From the NCBI RefSeq assembly GCF_002078875.1, contig NC_034438.1:66665404-66729403 (forward strand): 64,000 nucleotides of DNA. Direction: 5' to 3'. The notes below the pieces were generated by a model that saw nothing but the letters and a program-made list of their open reading frames with translations, did no database searches and was not told the DNA's origin. Origin of the DNA: Numida meleagris (taxonomy: Eukaryota > Chordata > Aves > Galliformes > Numididae). The position numbers were made by a program, and so were the translations under genes. Below, piece by piece: positions 11,594 through 24,659 of this stretch; the first letter of the stretch is position 1; each line of letters begins with the position of its first letter.

Positions 11594-14420
11594 ATAAACT
11601 GCGATGTTAATTATGGTAGTTGTGATTAACGTCATTTTGTTGATATATTGCCGCAATCAGGTACCATTATTAACACTTCTTAGCACAATGTAAACCCATT
11701 TAGCTAGACAGCACCTAAAAAAAAAATTTAATTATGCTTAATGGACATCAGATTGGCCCTTAAAAAATGAATATTTGAAAGCTATCAAATTCTGATTAAG
11801 CTTTCAAATGGTTTGTAATCCTTTCTTCCTAGAGTTGCTACATCTTCTTGCAATTTTGTGGCATCTTCTTTCCAAGGGAACATTTAAAAAAGTGCTTCTC
11901 TAACAGCAAGACTTGCTGATGTATCACTGAGGACAGATGTTGCTACGGCTATATATACCATGTTAAAGAAGAAAATTCACTATGCCATGCAAGAACTTTT
12001 AATACTCTTCTAAATAAGACCTGAGAAAAAAAGATGGCACAAATCGATCTGAAAATTTGCTTACTATATAGTCAATTATATTTAATAGCCAGAAAGGAAA
12101 GCCAATCCCTGATTACATTTAAGAAGCAACATAGTTCATGCAACTTGAGGATGTCCATCAGTGAAAAAGAGGTGTTTGTTTCATTGTGAGGGCTGCGAGG
12201 CTATAGTCAGCTTTGTATAGAACAGTTCAGCTACTGCTTATTGCATACTTGTGGGACAGGGAAGAAAAGGGGTTGCTGGTGATCACGAAGACTGAAGGTT
12301 GCTGATGTATTGGTTTTAGATTCTGAAATCTAATCTGTCAGGACATGTGAAGAAAGCCTACTTCCTTCAATTATTCTTAGCAGAAAGAGTTAACCTTCAT
12401 ATTTTATACTGAGTGCTTCAAGCTTCTTTTGGTATTTCATTGAATCGTGATGTATTTTACAAGGCAAGACTCATTCAACTCTCAAGAGTGGGAACATTGA
12501 AACTTGTGCCCTGGTGGATTTTAGGAGCTTTGCATCACACTGCAAAACTAAAAAGAAATGAACAAAACAAAAAGCAAAACAAACAAACAAAAAAACCCAC
12601 AACCAACAAGAAAAACCCTAAGAAATAAAGAAAAATAAAAAGAAATTACCAAGGAATAAGCAAGCTGAAAAGAATTTTCTATATAAAACATCCCTAAGTA
12701 CAATAGTTTCTGGGGAAATATTCTCATCAGGCTGCCTGTGTTCTCACAACTCAGTACATTGCCCCATGGAGGAAGCTAGTCCAATGATTTTCCTGTGAGC
12801 TGTTGTAGTCTTCTTCCTCTGAAGCCTGTAATAGCTGTTCTGTAGATCCTGCAGTGCTGTGCCTGAAAAACACATTTTCTTCCATTGCTGCAGTTTAATC
12901 TCAATAATATTGTTTGCAGCCTCAGTGAATGTACTCTTTATCTTCCTCTTGTACAGATGATTTGGAGAGCTCCAAGTGTGTATTTTCATCTGCTGCGATG
13001 TTTGAACAAAGTTTTACAAGGGCAGATTGACTTTCAGGATAGTACAAGTCAATGAGTTTCCATCTTCATTTATTTGGTCCCTGCCAGTCCGTGTCTCTTG
13101 ATTATGCTCAGGTCACCGGTTTTATCCCCTATTTTAGAACTGAAATTCCCTCTAATCAGAGGATGCTGAACAAATTCATCTCTCATGTAACTTTACTGTA
13201 GGCAAAGCACTTGCAAGAAGGATGAACTTGGCCCACACTACTTGGTATATTGTCTGTGAATTTCTACAGCTACTCTAGGTTTCTTCATTTTCATCGCTCT
13301 TGTCTGCTTTTCTTGGTACTCAGATTTGAGTAGCAGTCAGATTTACTGGGGCTCTTCAGAAGGGATTAAAATGAACTTGACACAGCCTGGTTTGTATCCT
13401 GTTACATGGTACTCCTTACTCAGATCCATTGTACACCTTTCAGCCAGATCTGGATATCCTGAATGGGAGGTAGGACCTGAAGATGAACAAAATGCATTAG
13501 CACTAACTAATGAGGAGAGCTGCATTTGAGAACCAAATTCAGAACATAATGTTAGCTTCTTTTTGCAGCAAATCATGATTGCACAATGGCAGTTTCTTTT
13601 AAATAATGCAAAAATAAAGTTACAATTTTGATTGATGCATGGTGAAACTCTGCTCTCCTACATAACTGACTATTCCATACAGTGACATGAATATGATTTT
13701 GAACTGTGCTCCTCTGTTGACATCATTAGGAACTCCAGACAGATTTGGTGATGTTTCATTACCTTTTTGTGTCTTATCCAAGATGTATAATTGATATCTT
13801 TTCCACTGACAAGGAAATTCCCACAGTGGACAGTTAAGTCAGAGATATTTGTCCCTGGCTTTGTAGTGTGGCAATGTCTGCCTGTTGGAAAAGACACCAA
13901 ATTGCTATCCCTTTGTGCTATGTTTACATCCTACTGAGGTGGTGATTTACAACTTTCCTTGGTCATCAGAAAGGGCCTTGCAGGCTATTTTTAGATTGTG
14001 TTATCAGGAGATATTTATTCTTTGATAAGAGAAGAATACAGGCATGTGTATTTTTTCCTTTTTTAAAATTAAATTTTCTGAAGCCTGATTATATCAGATT
14101 TAGTATTTAAGTTATACTAGAAATCTCAGACCTATATGGCCTATTCACAAGTTCATGTTTAAGAAGATCCCAGATTCTGAGTTCAGGAAGGATTTTTGTT
14201 TCAGCTTAGAGCAGCCATCTTCTGTTCATAATTTAAGAATTTCACCCATCGTGTCCCTCTTTCTAAAGGGCAGTAAAAAACTGATACTAATTTTAGTGTT
14301 TTTCTCTCTCTTAGTTGAGTAGGACATTGAAACTGAATGGCTTTTGTGCATTTTTTTTTTCCCAAAATTTATTATTTTTTTCATAAGGTATCAGCACTAT
14401 TGCCTCCATGATGTATAGAA
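11594..14420. other. Non-coding DNA, nothing recognised
   Basis: AT-rich sequence with an A-rich stretch at about 12545-12645. No exon, RNA gene or dispersed repeat identified. Confidence 0.5.
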
Positions 14421-14822
14421 TGTTATGTTGTCCTTCCAGAAATTGCTAGGCAGCCTGTTGCTATGAGGGACTGGGTTACAGAACATAGCTAGGCCTACAT
14501 GACAAGGGTTGAACAAGAATTGGGAAACCAGTAACTTTAGGGGAATTGTGGGCTGCAAACATTGTAACATTGACACGGGGCAATTAAGAGATTAAGACTG
14601 GGGTGTCTTAACAAAGCAAAACCTTCTCAAGGGAATGCCTTATATGGAGATAAATCAAAAACTCCACCCTGGATAGGCTGTAAACTCCATTGTACCTGAT
14701 TCGGATCTGGAGGAGTGAACTGTGATCAAAGGTAAGGGTATAAATATTTGTTGATTGTTACAGTGTGTGCCTACCCATTAGGACACCCACTTCTACAAAA
14801 ATGTAGAATAAAGTGTGGTTCA
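14421..14822 (+). mobile_element. Probable solo LTR (about 400 bp)
   Basis: The segment starts TGTTATGTTG and ends at 'gtgtggttCA'. It has a TATA box (TATAAATA, 14739-14746) and a polyadenylation signal AATAAA (14807-14812) 68 bp later, the spacing of a U3-R-U5 unit. The flanks TAGAA (14416-14420) and TAGCA (14823-14827) agree at four of five bases, consistent with a decayed target-site duplication. The very short distance from AATAAA to the proposed end makes the right border uncertain; it could lie up to 50 bp further right. No internal retroviral sequence adjoins it. Confidence 0.55.
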
Positions 14823-14827
14823 TAGCA

Positions 14828-15424
14828 AATTCCACCTGAGCCTGGATCCTTGGACACAAGCATTTCTCATGCCTGGACCTGTTGTACCAGTCTCCAAGGT
14901 GGAGGTCCCTGCTAAGTCATTTTTATCAGAGGTTTTTTTTCCTCTTCATTCCAGCAGTGCTTGTTTGTTCCTTCTTTCTCTGTTGTATACTGATACTTTG
15001 TGCCTGATGCTTCTGAAGCAACACCATAACAGTTATGTGTACGATCTGAGGGGAAGATTTAATCACTTTCCAGTCAACATGTATGAACCCTCACTAGGTA
15101 TTGAACGGATGTGTATTTAAACACGACAGTATACAGGGCCAGTCAAATGGAGAACGACTGAGTGGCGTATTTGATGAAAAGTGATCAAATTCACCAGGCA
15201 ATTTCTGTAACTGGCTTACACTTGTATAATGAAAACAAGAGAGCTGAGCATCAAAAGAGAGCTGAGTATCTAAGAGAGTTGAACAAACTGAACTGAAAAT
15301 TGCATTGACTGTCCTCTGGTATCCCCAGGGTGACCAGTTGGAGGCTTTTACAGAGTGCCTTGGTGGGCCGTCATGGGCTATCTCTTGGAGTAAACTGAAG
15401 TTGGGCTGAAGAGAGAAATGGGAC
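14828..15424. other. Unassigned sequence between an LTR and a CR1
   Basis: Nothing recognised. The plus frame 14815-15120 begins inside the LTR and has no motif. Confidence 0.4.
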
Positions 15425-15554
15425 TGGTTTTGGTATTTTTCTGTGCAACCTACCGTAGGGAACCTTCTTTAGCAGGGGGTTGGATTCAATGATCCCTTGG
15501 GGTCCCTTTGGAAGGGGTCCCTTCCAAACCCTACAATTCTGTAGGTCTGTGATA
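15425..15554 (+). mobile_element. CR1 LINE 3' tail fragment
   Basis: The end of a CR1: 'ttagcagggggttggattc' followed by 'acaattctgtaggtctgtgat', the CR1 tail. A short duplication ('ggggtccctttgga' then 'ggggtcccttcca') lies just before the tail. The same 3' subfamily type recurs at 18655-19085 and 55948-56292. Confidence 0.85.
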
Positions 15555-17339
15555 CCGTTCAGAAATGTTTGAGTGGGAGAGCATGTATCCTGTCCCTTAT
15601 TCACACACAGAAAAAAACAGTGACCTCACTGGACTAACAACATCTTGATAAAAAATTCAGTCATTTCATTTAAAAAAAAAAAAGGAGAAAAAACAAGAAA
15701 TAATCAGTTTTTGTATACAGAAAATATATTCTTGCAGAAGGTCTGTCCCTAAAAATTAGGTCAGCTTTGTAGTTTACCTTTTTATGTAGTGAAGCACAGG
15801 AACTTCATAATTTTAGCTGAATTATTAATGTACTTCATATTCATAAAAGAGCTTCATTATATTTTAATAAGTTTTGTTTAGTTAACAGAAGCAGAAATCT
15901 CCTTTCATAGGAGATTTTTCCTTTCATGCCTGCTTATAGGAGTGACCAAGGTCTTCCTTGGTTTTGAAGCATCTGCTCAAAGAACAGAAATATGCATCTT
16001 GTGTGCTTGAGTATGCGTACAGGTTGGTGGCTGCATACATGCTTTTCTCATTGTAAATGAGAGTAAGTAGTGAACAGTGGTCCTTGTGAAACAATAGAAT
16101 TTTGGAGAAGAAAATTAGTTTTGTAACTGAAGAACCTCTGAAACAGCAAGCAATTATCCACCTTGCCTGCAACTGTAAAGAAGGATCATGTAACAGTGTG
16201 ATTGAAAAACTGGTTTGCTCCACTCAGTTAAGCATAAGGAAAAATATTAAACCTGCTGAAGAGTCATAGTGAGCCTTCACTACCTACAGTTAGAAAATGC
16301 TTTAGAAGACATTGCTACGGAGAATGCTGTTTTCTTTATGATGTAAATTTCTAGCTAAACTTCCATTTTACCCTGAAAAACTTGAAGAGTAATTAATGAT
16401 CATCTCTAAGCAGCAGTGCAGGCACAATATCCAGAAAATTTTGTTCCATGCGTGTTCCTAGGGGAGTGAAGGGGAGTAACTGTCCCCAGCTCAGTAGTAA
16501 AGCTAGAAACCTTTCTATGATGATATCATAAACCCCATGGGGTTACTGTAGACTTCTACAGCTTTAGGCTATTGACTTGATTAGAACTAGTCGTCTATGA
16601 GTTTGTATCTTTTTAAACCACATATAAAGGACTGGATTTACAGAAGAGCTTAACAGCTTTCAGTTCCCAGCAAAACAATTAAGACAAGTTATTAAAGCAC
16701 TGTCACAAAATTCAGCCAAAAGGAGTTAATGTGTGCTCATAAAAGGTCATTTGAAAGTGCAGGTGTGCTCTTATGTAGATAAAAATGGGAAATAATTAGA
16801 CAAATTCTCTGCAATATAAATTAAAGTGCTTTACCTGTCATTTGGTACTGCCTCTGGTACGTTTCTGCAGGTCAGGTGATGCATGATAATTTGTTAAATT
16901 ACGATACCTTTGCATCTCAAGTGCTGCGATTTACTTTCTCCATAGCTTTGGAGGCTGGTGGGCACTTTTAGCAAGTTGATACCAGGGCACCTCACTGTGT
17001 TGTCAGTTAGTATCTGTCAGAAGAAAAGCAACAAAGGCCGTGAAGGATGTCTTTAACATGGAAGACACTCAGCAGGTGCTCACTCAGAATAGACTGAAAG
17101 ATTTAATCCTCATTCAATGCAGCTGAGTTTTATCTCTATCGTGAAAGGACATGGGCATGAAGCAAATTATACATGTGTTACAACGTCTAAGATTTCTCCT
17201 ATTAAAAATATGAACAAATATTATAATTGGAATCATTAATAACAAATAAAAATATTTGAATTTGGCATAATGCAGTTTTCTGCTAATATACAATGCCTGT
17301 CCAACACTATATCAACAACTGTATTAACAAAAGCAAAAA
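15555..17339. other. Non-coding DNA, nothing recognised
   Basis: No repeat family or exon was recognised. It contains the 14-bp perfect palindrome AACCCCATGGGGTT at 16531-16544. The segment 16780-16930 is unusually rich in TAAT-type words and might be conserved, which cannot be judged from one sequence. Confidence 0.45.
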
Positions 17340-17608
17340 ATCAAATGTTTGCACAGTGAGGTGGTGGGTGCTGCATTTCAGCAGTGGTGACAGCGATAGT
17401 GGTCACTTCTGCTGGTGCAGATTGTTGTGAACATGGCATGCAGGCTCTCGTTCACTGTTGTTGAAAATGCAAAGCTAGTGGTGGTGACTAGGTTGAAAAA
17501 TAACATTCAGTAGCTGAGAATTTGCTCTATCAAATAGTATTATTGTGCTCTTCATATTTGTTGTAGTTTTCACAGAAATAAGTAGGAGGCATTACTTTTG
17601 GAGCAACC
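17340..17608 (+). mobile_element. Mariner-type DNA transposon, 3' end fragment
   Basis: This is the right terminal ~270 bp of a Tc1/mariner element of the type known in chicken (Galluhop/Mariner1_GG, from memory). It ends in the terminal inverted repeat TTTTGGAGCAACC, directly followed by TA (17609-17610), the mariner target dinucleotide. The same terminal region occurs inverted at 41423-41775 ('tgcatgccatgcttg' there, 'catggcatgcaggctc' here). The transposase start and the left inverted repeat are absent, so it is dead. Confidence 0.75.
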
Positions 17609-17610
17609 TA

Positions 17611-18654
17611 CTTTGCAGATTAACCCATTGTGTATTGGACTCTTCTCCAAAGTAGGACAGTGTGTATCAAATTAAAAAGTGTGGGCCACTTGAAAATAAT
17701 GGCATCTGTCCCTTGGGAACAGCTGGTGACTTCAGATCCCCGAACACAGTTGTCCTTCGTATTTGGGACCTGTTTCCTTTTTTGGTAGGTACACCTCCCA
17801 CGTAATTTGCCTGTTCTGAGTATTTGTTTTAAACGTTTAAAAAGTTTTTGGTGTTTATTAAGGGATAGTGTGTGTGTGTGTGGGGGGGGGATCTAGAGAC
17901 ATCTTAACCATCTTTAAATAGAAGAGAAAATAAATTCACTTTCTCTTCTGCCTCTTCATTGTTGAACAGTTCCTCCTCTACACTGCTATGGGAATGCTAA
18001 TCTTTCTCTTCACTTCAAATAGTTAAATAAATAAAAACGGAGGCCCTGTTTATGATCTCAGTTCCACTACTGAGCAAATCTTCCAAACTCAGAGGAATTA
18101 AACTGATTTTAAACTCCAGAGTGGGAGAACAAAATCCACTCTCTTTGTAGATTTTTTTTCATACAGATCAGAGTGGCTTACAGCAGTCTGAAAACTGATT
18201 AAGAAAAACAGCCAACTTGAAAGGTGCCCTCTTAAAAGACTTTTAGAGGCACTTACGGAAAGTTCTGCGTAATTTCATGTGGATGGCACCAATACGGCTG
18301 TGCTGAAATTACCTTTTGAACTTGTAAAACTAAGTAACCCACAAAATTTTTTCTGTAGGAAAAGACAAAACAACATGTCCTCTTGCTGGCAGAGTAATCT
18401 GTTATTTTTTTTTTTCAGGTATTTTGTTACCCTAAAAATATGGAAGAACCTTTGCATTGCTATTCTATTATTAGCCTTTCTGGAATTTATATGTAGGACA
18501 CAGTGAATGTACCCATTAGAAAGCCTGAAGATTGATTACTGTTAGTTTTCCTCAAACTTTATATTTCTCAAGTGACCGATTCTCTTTATGAATAGCTCAA
18601 TGCCAGTCTTTTGGCTGACCTGACAAAGTTCTGGGCTTCTCAGTTCAAAAAACA
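17611..18654. other. Non-coding DNA with a short GT/G tract
   Basis: It contains a (GT)n tract followed by nine G (about 17867-17890). No exon or dispersed repeat recognised. Confidence 0.5.
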
Positions 18655-19085
18655 CTGCCCAGCAGAGGGCCACAAAGATGAGTAGGAACCTGGAGCATCT
18701 CCCTTGTGAGGAAAGGCTGAGAGACCTGGGACTACTCAGCTCTGAGAAGAGAAGGCTGAGAGGTAATTTCATCACTATCTATAAATATATAATGAGCGGG
18801 AGGCACGTGGATGGGACCAGGCTCTTTTCAGTGGTGCCCAGAGACAGGGAAATGGGCAATGGGCACAAACCAGAACATAAGAAGTTCCATTTGAACATTT
18901 TACTGCGAGAGTGACAGAGCACTGGGACAGGCTGCCCAGAGTGGAGTCTTCTTCTCTGAAGACATTCACAACCCTCCTGGGCACTTTCCTGTGAAACCCA
19001 CTGTAGAGAGCCTGCTTTAGCAGGTGGTTTGGACTAGATGATCGCCAGAGGTCCCTTTCCCCACCTGTAATTCTGTGATTCTGTG
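18655..19085 (+). mobile_element. CR1 LINE 3' fragment
   Basis: A plus-oriented CR1 from 'cagagggccacaaagatg' to the tail 'ctgtaattctgtgattctgtg'. The frame 18678-18914 is part of ORF2 (CEERLRDLGLLSSEKRRLRG) and breaks before the normal ORF2 end. It is 5'-truncated. It belongs to the 3' subfamily marked 'tttagcaggtggtttggac'. Confidence 0.9.
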
Positions 19086-20240
19086 AAATGAGCACTCAGC
19101 AGAGCTTGAAAGGGCTGGTGTCCTTGTGGGAAGCTGTATGGTGCTGTATTAAACATTCAAGTGGCTGAACGTACAGTTTAAGTTAGCAAAATAGCTGATC
19201 AACATCATGGTGGCATCAGCAGTTTTCCATCTCCTTGGAGATTTCTGGTCAAGGCATTATGAAGAATACACATTGGTGCTGACCCTGTGTATGGACCCTG
19301 TTTGGAAGGCAGGGTTGCAGCACCCTTACCTCAGCTGATACCACATGAGATCCTTGCTTCATGCACCTGAATGTGCTGTTATGCCTACACAAGAAATCTT
19401 ATTGATAGTACAGTAAAAATGGGGGCAGGAAAGATTCCACTGCAGGAATATGTCACTACTGCTCTCATCCCCTTTATTATGTATTTACTATAGAGTTATT
19501 TCATTCTCATCATTTTTGCCCTTCCTCTGCCGCAACCTACCTGGCTCATGAGCGTACTGCAGGCCCAGAGGAGTGCTTGCCACTGCTCTTCAGCAGCTGA
19601 GTTCAGCAGCGCTGCACCATTCAACCACTGAAGCATCTGACCCTGCTTTTTCAACTGCTCATTCGTTGAGCCCTGTGAAAGCCACTTCAGTAGTTACCAT
19701 TTCAGTAAAAGGGAAGGCTTTTCATGCACCTGATTGTGCGGCTCAGATGGAGAGGAAATACAGAAATGGTGCACGTACCCATATGATGCATCTCCCTATG
19801 TGTACTTGCAAGGAAGGTTGTGTGAATGCAGTCTCATCCTCTGAGCATGCAGCTGCAGCATTCAGTAGCATTTCACAGGTGGCTGAGGCTTTTTTCAGGT
19901 CTTAGATCCTCCTGGGGGTGTCAAACTTCTTCTGATTTAGGTTCTCTTTTTTTCTTTCTTTTTTTTTTCCTCTCTCTTTTCTTTTTTAGACAGAAACTGG
20001 AACCTGAAAGGACCTGAAAACACCCTTTGAAATGCTGTGAGCATGGCAGCTGTGCTTTGGAGCTCAGAGAGAGGAGGGAGGAACTGGAAATTACAGAAGG
20101 AATATTTTCATGGTACAGAAAATCTTCATGATTTGACTTATTTCCCTTAGTGAGAAAAATGCCCCCAGATGTCCTAAAACATTGTCTTTCCTTTGTGTGG
20201 ATGCAAGACATGTAGAGAGCAGGGAAGAATAAAAGAAATA
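19086..20240. other. Non-coding DNA, nothing recognised
   Basis: It holds a chance plus frame (19573-19905, 110 codons) and a T-rich tract near 19945-19990. No motif or repeat family recognised. Confidence 0.45.
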
Positions 20241-20442
20241 TCTGGGCAATCTCAGGTATTTGTACAGACTGGGGGAAGAACTCCTTGAGAGCAGCCCTGC
20301 GGAGAAGGACTTGGGGGTCCTGGTGGACGAGAAGATGGACATGAGCCAGCAGTGTGCACTGGCAGCCCGGAAGGCCAACTATGTTGTGGGCAGCATTAAA
20401 AGAGGAGTGGCCAGCAGGGAGAGGGAGGGGATTGTCTGCACC
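20241..20442 (+). mobile_element. Internal CR1 fragment lacking both ends
   Basis: About 200 bp of CR1 ORF2, matching 5018-5190 of the nested copy ('gagaaggacttgggggtcc', 'gtggccagcagggagaggg'). The frame 20260-20445 encodes [19 protein letters not shown]. The element stops at 'attgtctgca' without a 3' tail, so the 3' end was removed after insertion. Confidence 0.9.
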
Positions 20443-23400
20443 TAACACCATCTCTGGCAGGAGCTGTCAGATCTTGTCTAGCGCAGAGCTTTCTTTGTTG
20501 TCTAGAAGTGAGTTATCAACACAAATGACATACAGCACGGGTGAAGAAACTGTTACAGTTCTGACACACCTGTATTTGATGGCCCAAATAGATGTGTTAT
20601 TTTATACATGCTGTTGTAATGCTACATTGAAGCTATGGAATTCTGTACTGAGCTATAATTTGGCTCTATCAGCTTTTTCTGATTGCCCAGTGTATTAGCG
20701 TGAGAATGGTAAGAAAAATTTAACTATGTGTTTTTCATGGTAGAGGTCAGTATTTGGAAGACGTTACCAAAAAGACAATGATAATAAAAAGTAATACTTC
20801 ACCTATACCATGCAACAAGCCATAATGTTAGCTGTTAAAAGACTAATGCTTGTATTTGGAACACTCAGTTACAGTTACACTGTTACTCAGTTACACTCAA
20901 CTGAAGCAAAGCTAGGTCTAGATCAGATCTAAACTAGCAGGTTCATGATAGATAGATTAAATGATAACCCCAATGAAATCCCTGCTATTTAACTTGTATT
21001 GCAATGCATTTTAAAAGTAACTCAGTATTTTGCAAATGGTGAGGGAAAAAGGGGAAACAAACTATGAATGTGACTCTGGGTGTCTTCCTGCAGATTCTTT
21101 GCACTGAGGAACTGCTGGAAAACTGCAGCTTTTCCTTCCATCCATCCATCACTGATTGCACTTTTGAAAACAAAGTGGTATTTTGGAGACATTTAGTGAA
21201 CTAAACTTCCTGCCGACAGAGAGCTTGGAGACCAGGTTACTTTAAAGTCTTTTGAAAATTTGACCCTCGGCAATGGAGTGGTGATGAGCAGACATCAGCA
21301 AACAGTCAGAATTAGGCTTTGAGCCTGGCCCAAGATTATAGTGCATAGCAAGCTTCCAAATAGTGACAGACAGTACAATTTTGAATAAAGATAAGAACCT
21401 TATGTAACATTTCTGAAATGTACACACATTGATAGACAATGATTTTAATCAAAAGATGTGGCCTCAACAAAGTTGCTACCACTCAGCAGGAATAGAAGCT
21501 GTGGTGAGCAGGCTAGTGACTGCCCTTTGTGACAACAGAACCCGTGGATCGTTATGCCAGAGCAAACATGGCAATGCCCACTATAATAACAAACCATAAT
21601 GACATCGTCTATCCAAAGCTTTTGTTAAATCCCCTGGAAGTGTCGGATGCCCACATTTCATAGGCAGACAACCTACAGCAGGTAGAAGGTTTTCAATAGC
21701 CTGTGCTTTTGCAGTGCAGCTGCTCGGTATCTGATCATTCTACTTCATCTCATTTTCATCTCAGGGCTCTACTCTGCTTTCATTTTGTTTTACACATTGG
21801 AAAGAACTGTCATTAAAATCAGCATGTACACAGATATGTAAATGAAAAGCAAGCTCAAAATCATCTCTTCTGTCCCAGATGCATGCTCACTCAACAAAAT
21901 TACATCTTCTCCCACAAATACACACTCATTTCAGAGAGTATTTGTGGTATTAGGTCACTACTTTTATGTCATTAGAAAACATAATAATACAATCCCACTA
22001 TAATAAAGCAATTAAAACAGTAACTAACTTCTATAATTAATAATAGTCAATAGTTCACAAAATGTATCTTTACAGTACTAGCACTCAAATTCCAGGCATA
22101 ATCTAACAAATGGTTGGCCTACCAGGCCAGTAATTTCTCTCCAAGTTACTCTACACATCAGGAAAAACAGATCACTGGAATCCACTGTATGATGTCTCTT
22201 CAACCACACAGACAAAAGTAGATGCAACTAAAGCAAGAAGGTCAGCAGCTACTTCATTTGACAGATGTGATTAATTTAGCTGAAACTATAATGGCTTAAT
22301 GAGTGCTCTAGTTCCCCTCATTTTTGTATAGTAGTGAGTGCCTAATTATGTCTAATTAAGACTTTCTTCACATGTTATTTTATCTATGCCTTAGGGAGTC
22401 TTTCCAGGCTAAAAGTCACTGTGATCTGTCATGACACAGGTTAATTTTTCAGGTAAGCAGTAATACCTATCACTCTGTCAGTTTATTGCTCTCAACCATG
22501 TAACATCAGTGACTACACAATATCTGGCAATTCTTGCTCATATTCTCATTGACTTACATTTCAACCAGTCACGCATAAAGACCATACAATTAAAGCCTAG
22601 AAGACTATCACCTGAATTCTCTGGAATAATCAGTGTTAAATTAAGCTTCCTAATATCAGCATAACTTGGTACAAAATACCCTTTTGTGACACATGATGTC
22701 CAAGAGTTCTATAAATTGCTTCTTAATTTTCACCTTGCTCTCTTGTAACTTTGCTTTTGATTTGAAAAAATTGTTTTATTGAAAAGTGTCTTCATTCAAA
22801 GCAGATTTTTCTTCTTTACAACATTTGCCAACATTTAAAACAAAAAAGGAAGTATTGCTACACAGAAATGCTTTTTGGGGGAAACATATTGGTAACGAGG
22901 AAAAATCAGAAAATTTTGCACATATTTTTTGTAAGTACAAGCTGTAATTATGAAAAAGATTTTGTTATTGGAAATAGACATGGAATTAACATAAAACTTC
23001 TGATAGACTGACCATGCAACTTATATTAGATGATGGCAAATCACTAAAGACATGATTAAGAGATGTTATCAATTCTTTATTAAGCTCACATTATTAAGGC
23101 TTTTACTTCCATTTATGCCTTACAGCAGAAAGGCTTTATAGAGACTATGAGTAATATCCATCAGCACCTTTTCATGACATCCATTGTGCAACAGGAGGAA
23201 ATGCACTGTTAGAAAAGCAAAAGCAAGAGTGTCCATCTGTGAGAAATTACTAGGAAATTTACAGAACTTCCTTTTGAGTAAAGTTTGTTATTTGTCCTCC
23301 ACAGATAGCTGTAAAATATATACTGAAGTGGCCATGGACTCTTATTATGATCTTTAGATTTTAAAGCCAAAAAGAAGCGAGTTTTAGAACCAACATTTGT

Positions 23401-23605
23401 TTTTACAGAACAGAGATCAGCAGTGTTGAAGAGTGCAGTGGTGCAGTGCCAGACAAAGCTTTATCTCAAGAAATGGATTCAACAGCCTTGCCTTTCCCTA
23501 TTAAATTTCAGAGATCTGAGAAAAATCACCTGACTTCCACCCAGCAGAAATCAGGTGGAAGCTTGTTCACTGGCAAACAGGGAAGAGAGGACTTGAGAAA
23601 GAGTT
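20443..23605. other. Repeat-poor non-coding DNA
   Basis: No dispersed repeat, exon or RNA gene recognised in over 3 kb. It is the left part of the least repeat-filled stretch of the window. Confidence 0.5.
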
Positions 23606-23680
23606 GTAGAATCATAGAATATCCCAAGGTGGAAGGGACCCATAAGGATCATTGAGTTAAAACGCAATCAGGACCCATCA
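23606..23680 (-). mobile_element. Short CR1 3' tail
   Basis: About 75 bp: 'gtagaatcatagaatatccc' then 'aaggtggaagggacccat', the complement of the CR1 3' end, followed by decayed sequence. Confidence 0.75.
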
Positions 23681-24659
23681 CAACTGGGCAGACTCAGCAG
23701 CTGAGCATGAAAAATCACCAAAAATATTCCACATTGAGAGCTGATAGAAGATACAAAGCACTTAAAATACCTCAGATGTAAGAAGTGCCAAAGTCACTTC
23801 TGTTGCCAGGCTTTGAAGGTAACTGGCCATCAATCAGAAGATGACTGAAGATGACACACTTGCATCTGGTAATGCAGGAAAACTTCCTCAGTGCTTCTTC
23901 CCTCCTCCTCCAGCTGTGCAGGGCGATGTGGAGCTGCTGCCTCTTTGGCTACTCTCCGTGCTTATCATGTGCAAGCAGTCATACACTTGGCAGTGCGGAA
24001 CGGTGCAGTCTCCTTTGCTTAAATCTGCCCCCCACATGGCGATGCAGAGAGGGAGGGAAGCCTGGGCTGCGGCAGCCTCACACCTTCACCATTTCATGCC
24101 TGATCAGTTGCATCCCACTCTGCTGGAAAATATGTTATGCCAAGCTAATTCTATTCTGAGAAAACATTTCAGGGGCAGCTACCATACCTGTGATATTTCA
24201 AATATGAGTTTGGAATTCATGGCTTATCAATAAGAACACATTGACTTTCCTAGCAGTTGTCTGGTGAATTTGGGTACAGCAGCACAAGTGTTTACTTACA
24301 CCATGTTCACAGATGATAAACTGCAGCTGCTAACAGTTTGCTAATTAAATCTTAGTTAAGCTTTGTCCTTCCTGCCTTTGTGCAAACCTTCAGCATTTAA
24401 GGATGCAATTTGCATGCATCACTCAACACAGGCATCGAAGGAAGCGCTGTTTGGGTAATAAGATGAGGAGGTGCTCTCTCCACATTCAGGCTTTATCTGC
24501 CACAGAGGTGCTGGTTCCTGGGATTCGTTGCTGCTGCTTATTCAGGCGGCTCGGTGGTTTGCTTTGCATATTAATTTCTGTCCAACACGGGAATTCAATT
24601 TGTGCCATACATTTCATTTCTTCACAGATTTAGATTTATTTCATGTTCTCTGCTTTTAA
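23681..24659. other. Unassigned sequence with chance reading frames
   Basis: It contains the longest plus frame outside transposons (23841-24233, 130 codons). That frame has no recognisable domain and no splice or initiation context that I can defend. No repeat family recognised. Confidence 0.4.

Noticed and set aside
16531..16544. 14-bp perfect palindrome AACCCCATGGGGTT
   Set aside because: A single short palindrome with no surrounding structure; expected occasionally by chance in a window of this size.
23841..24233. 130-codon plus-strand reading frame as a possible gene
   Set aside because: The composition shows no domain, signal peptide or repeat. There is no recognisable splice structure, and an overlapping second frame of similar length (23851-24159) indicates a locally stop-poor GC-rich patch.
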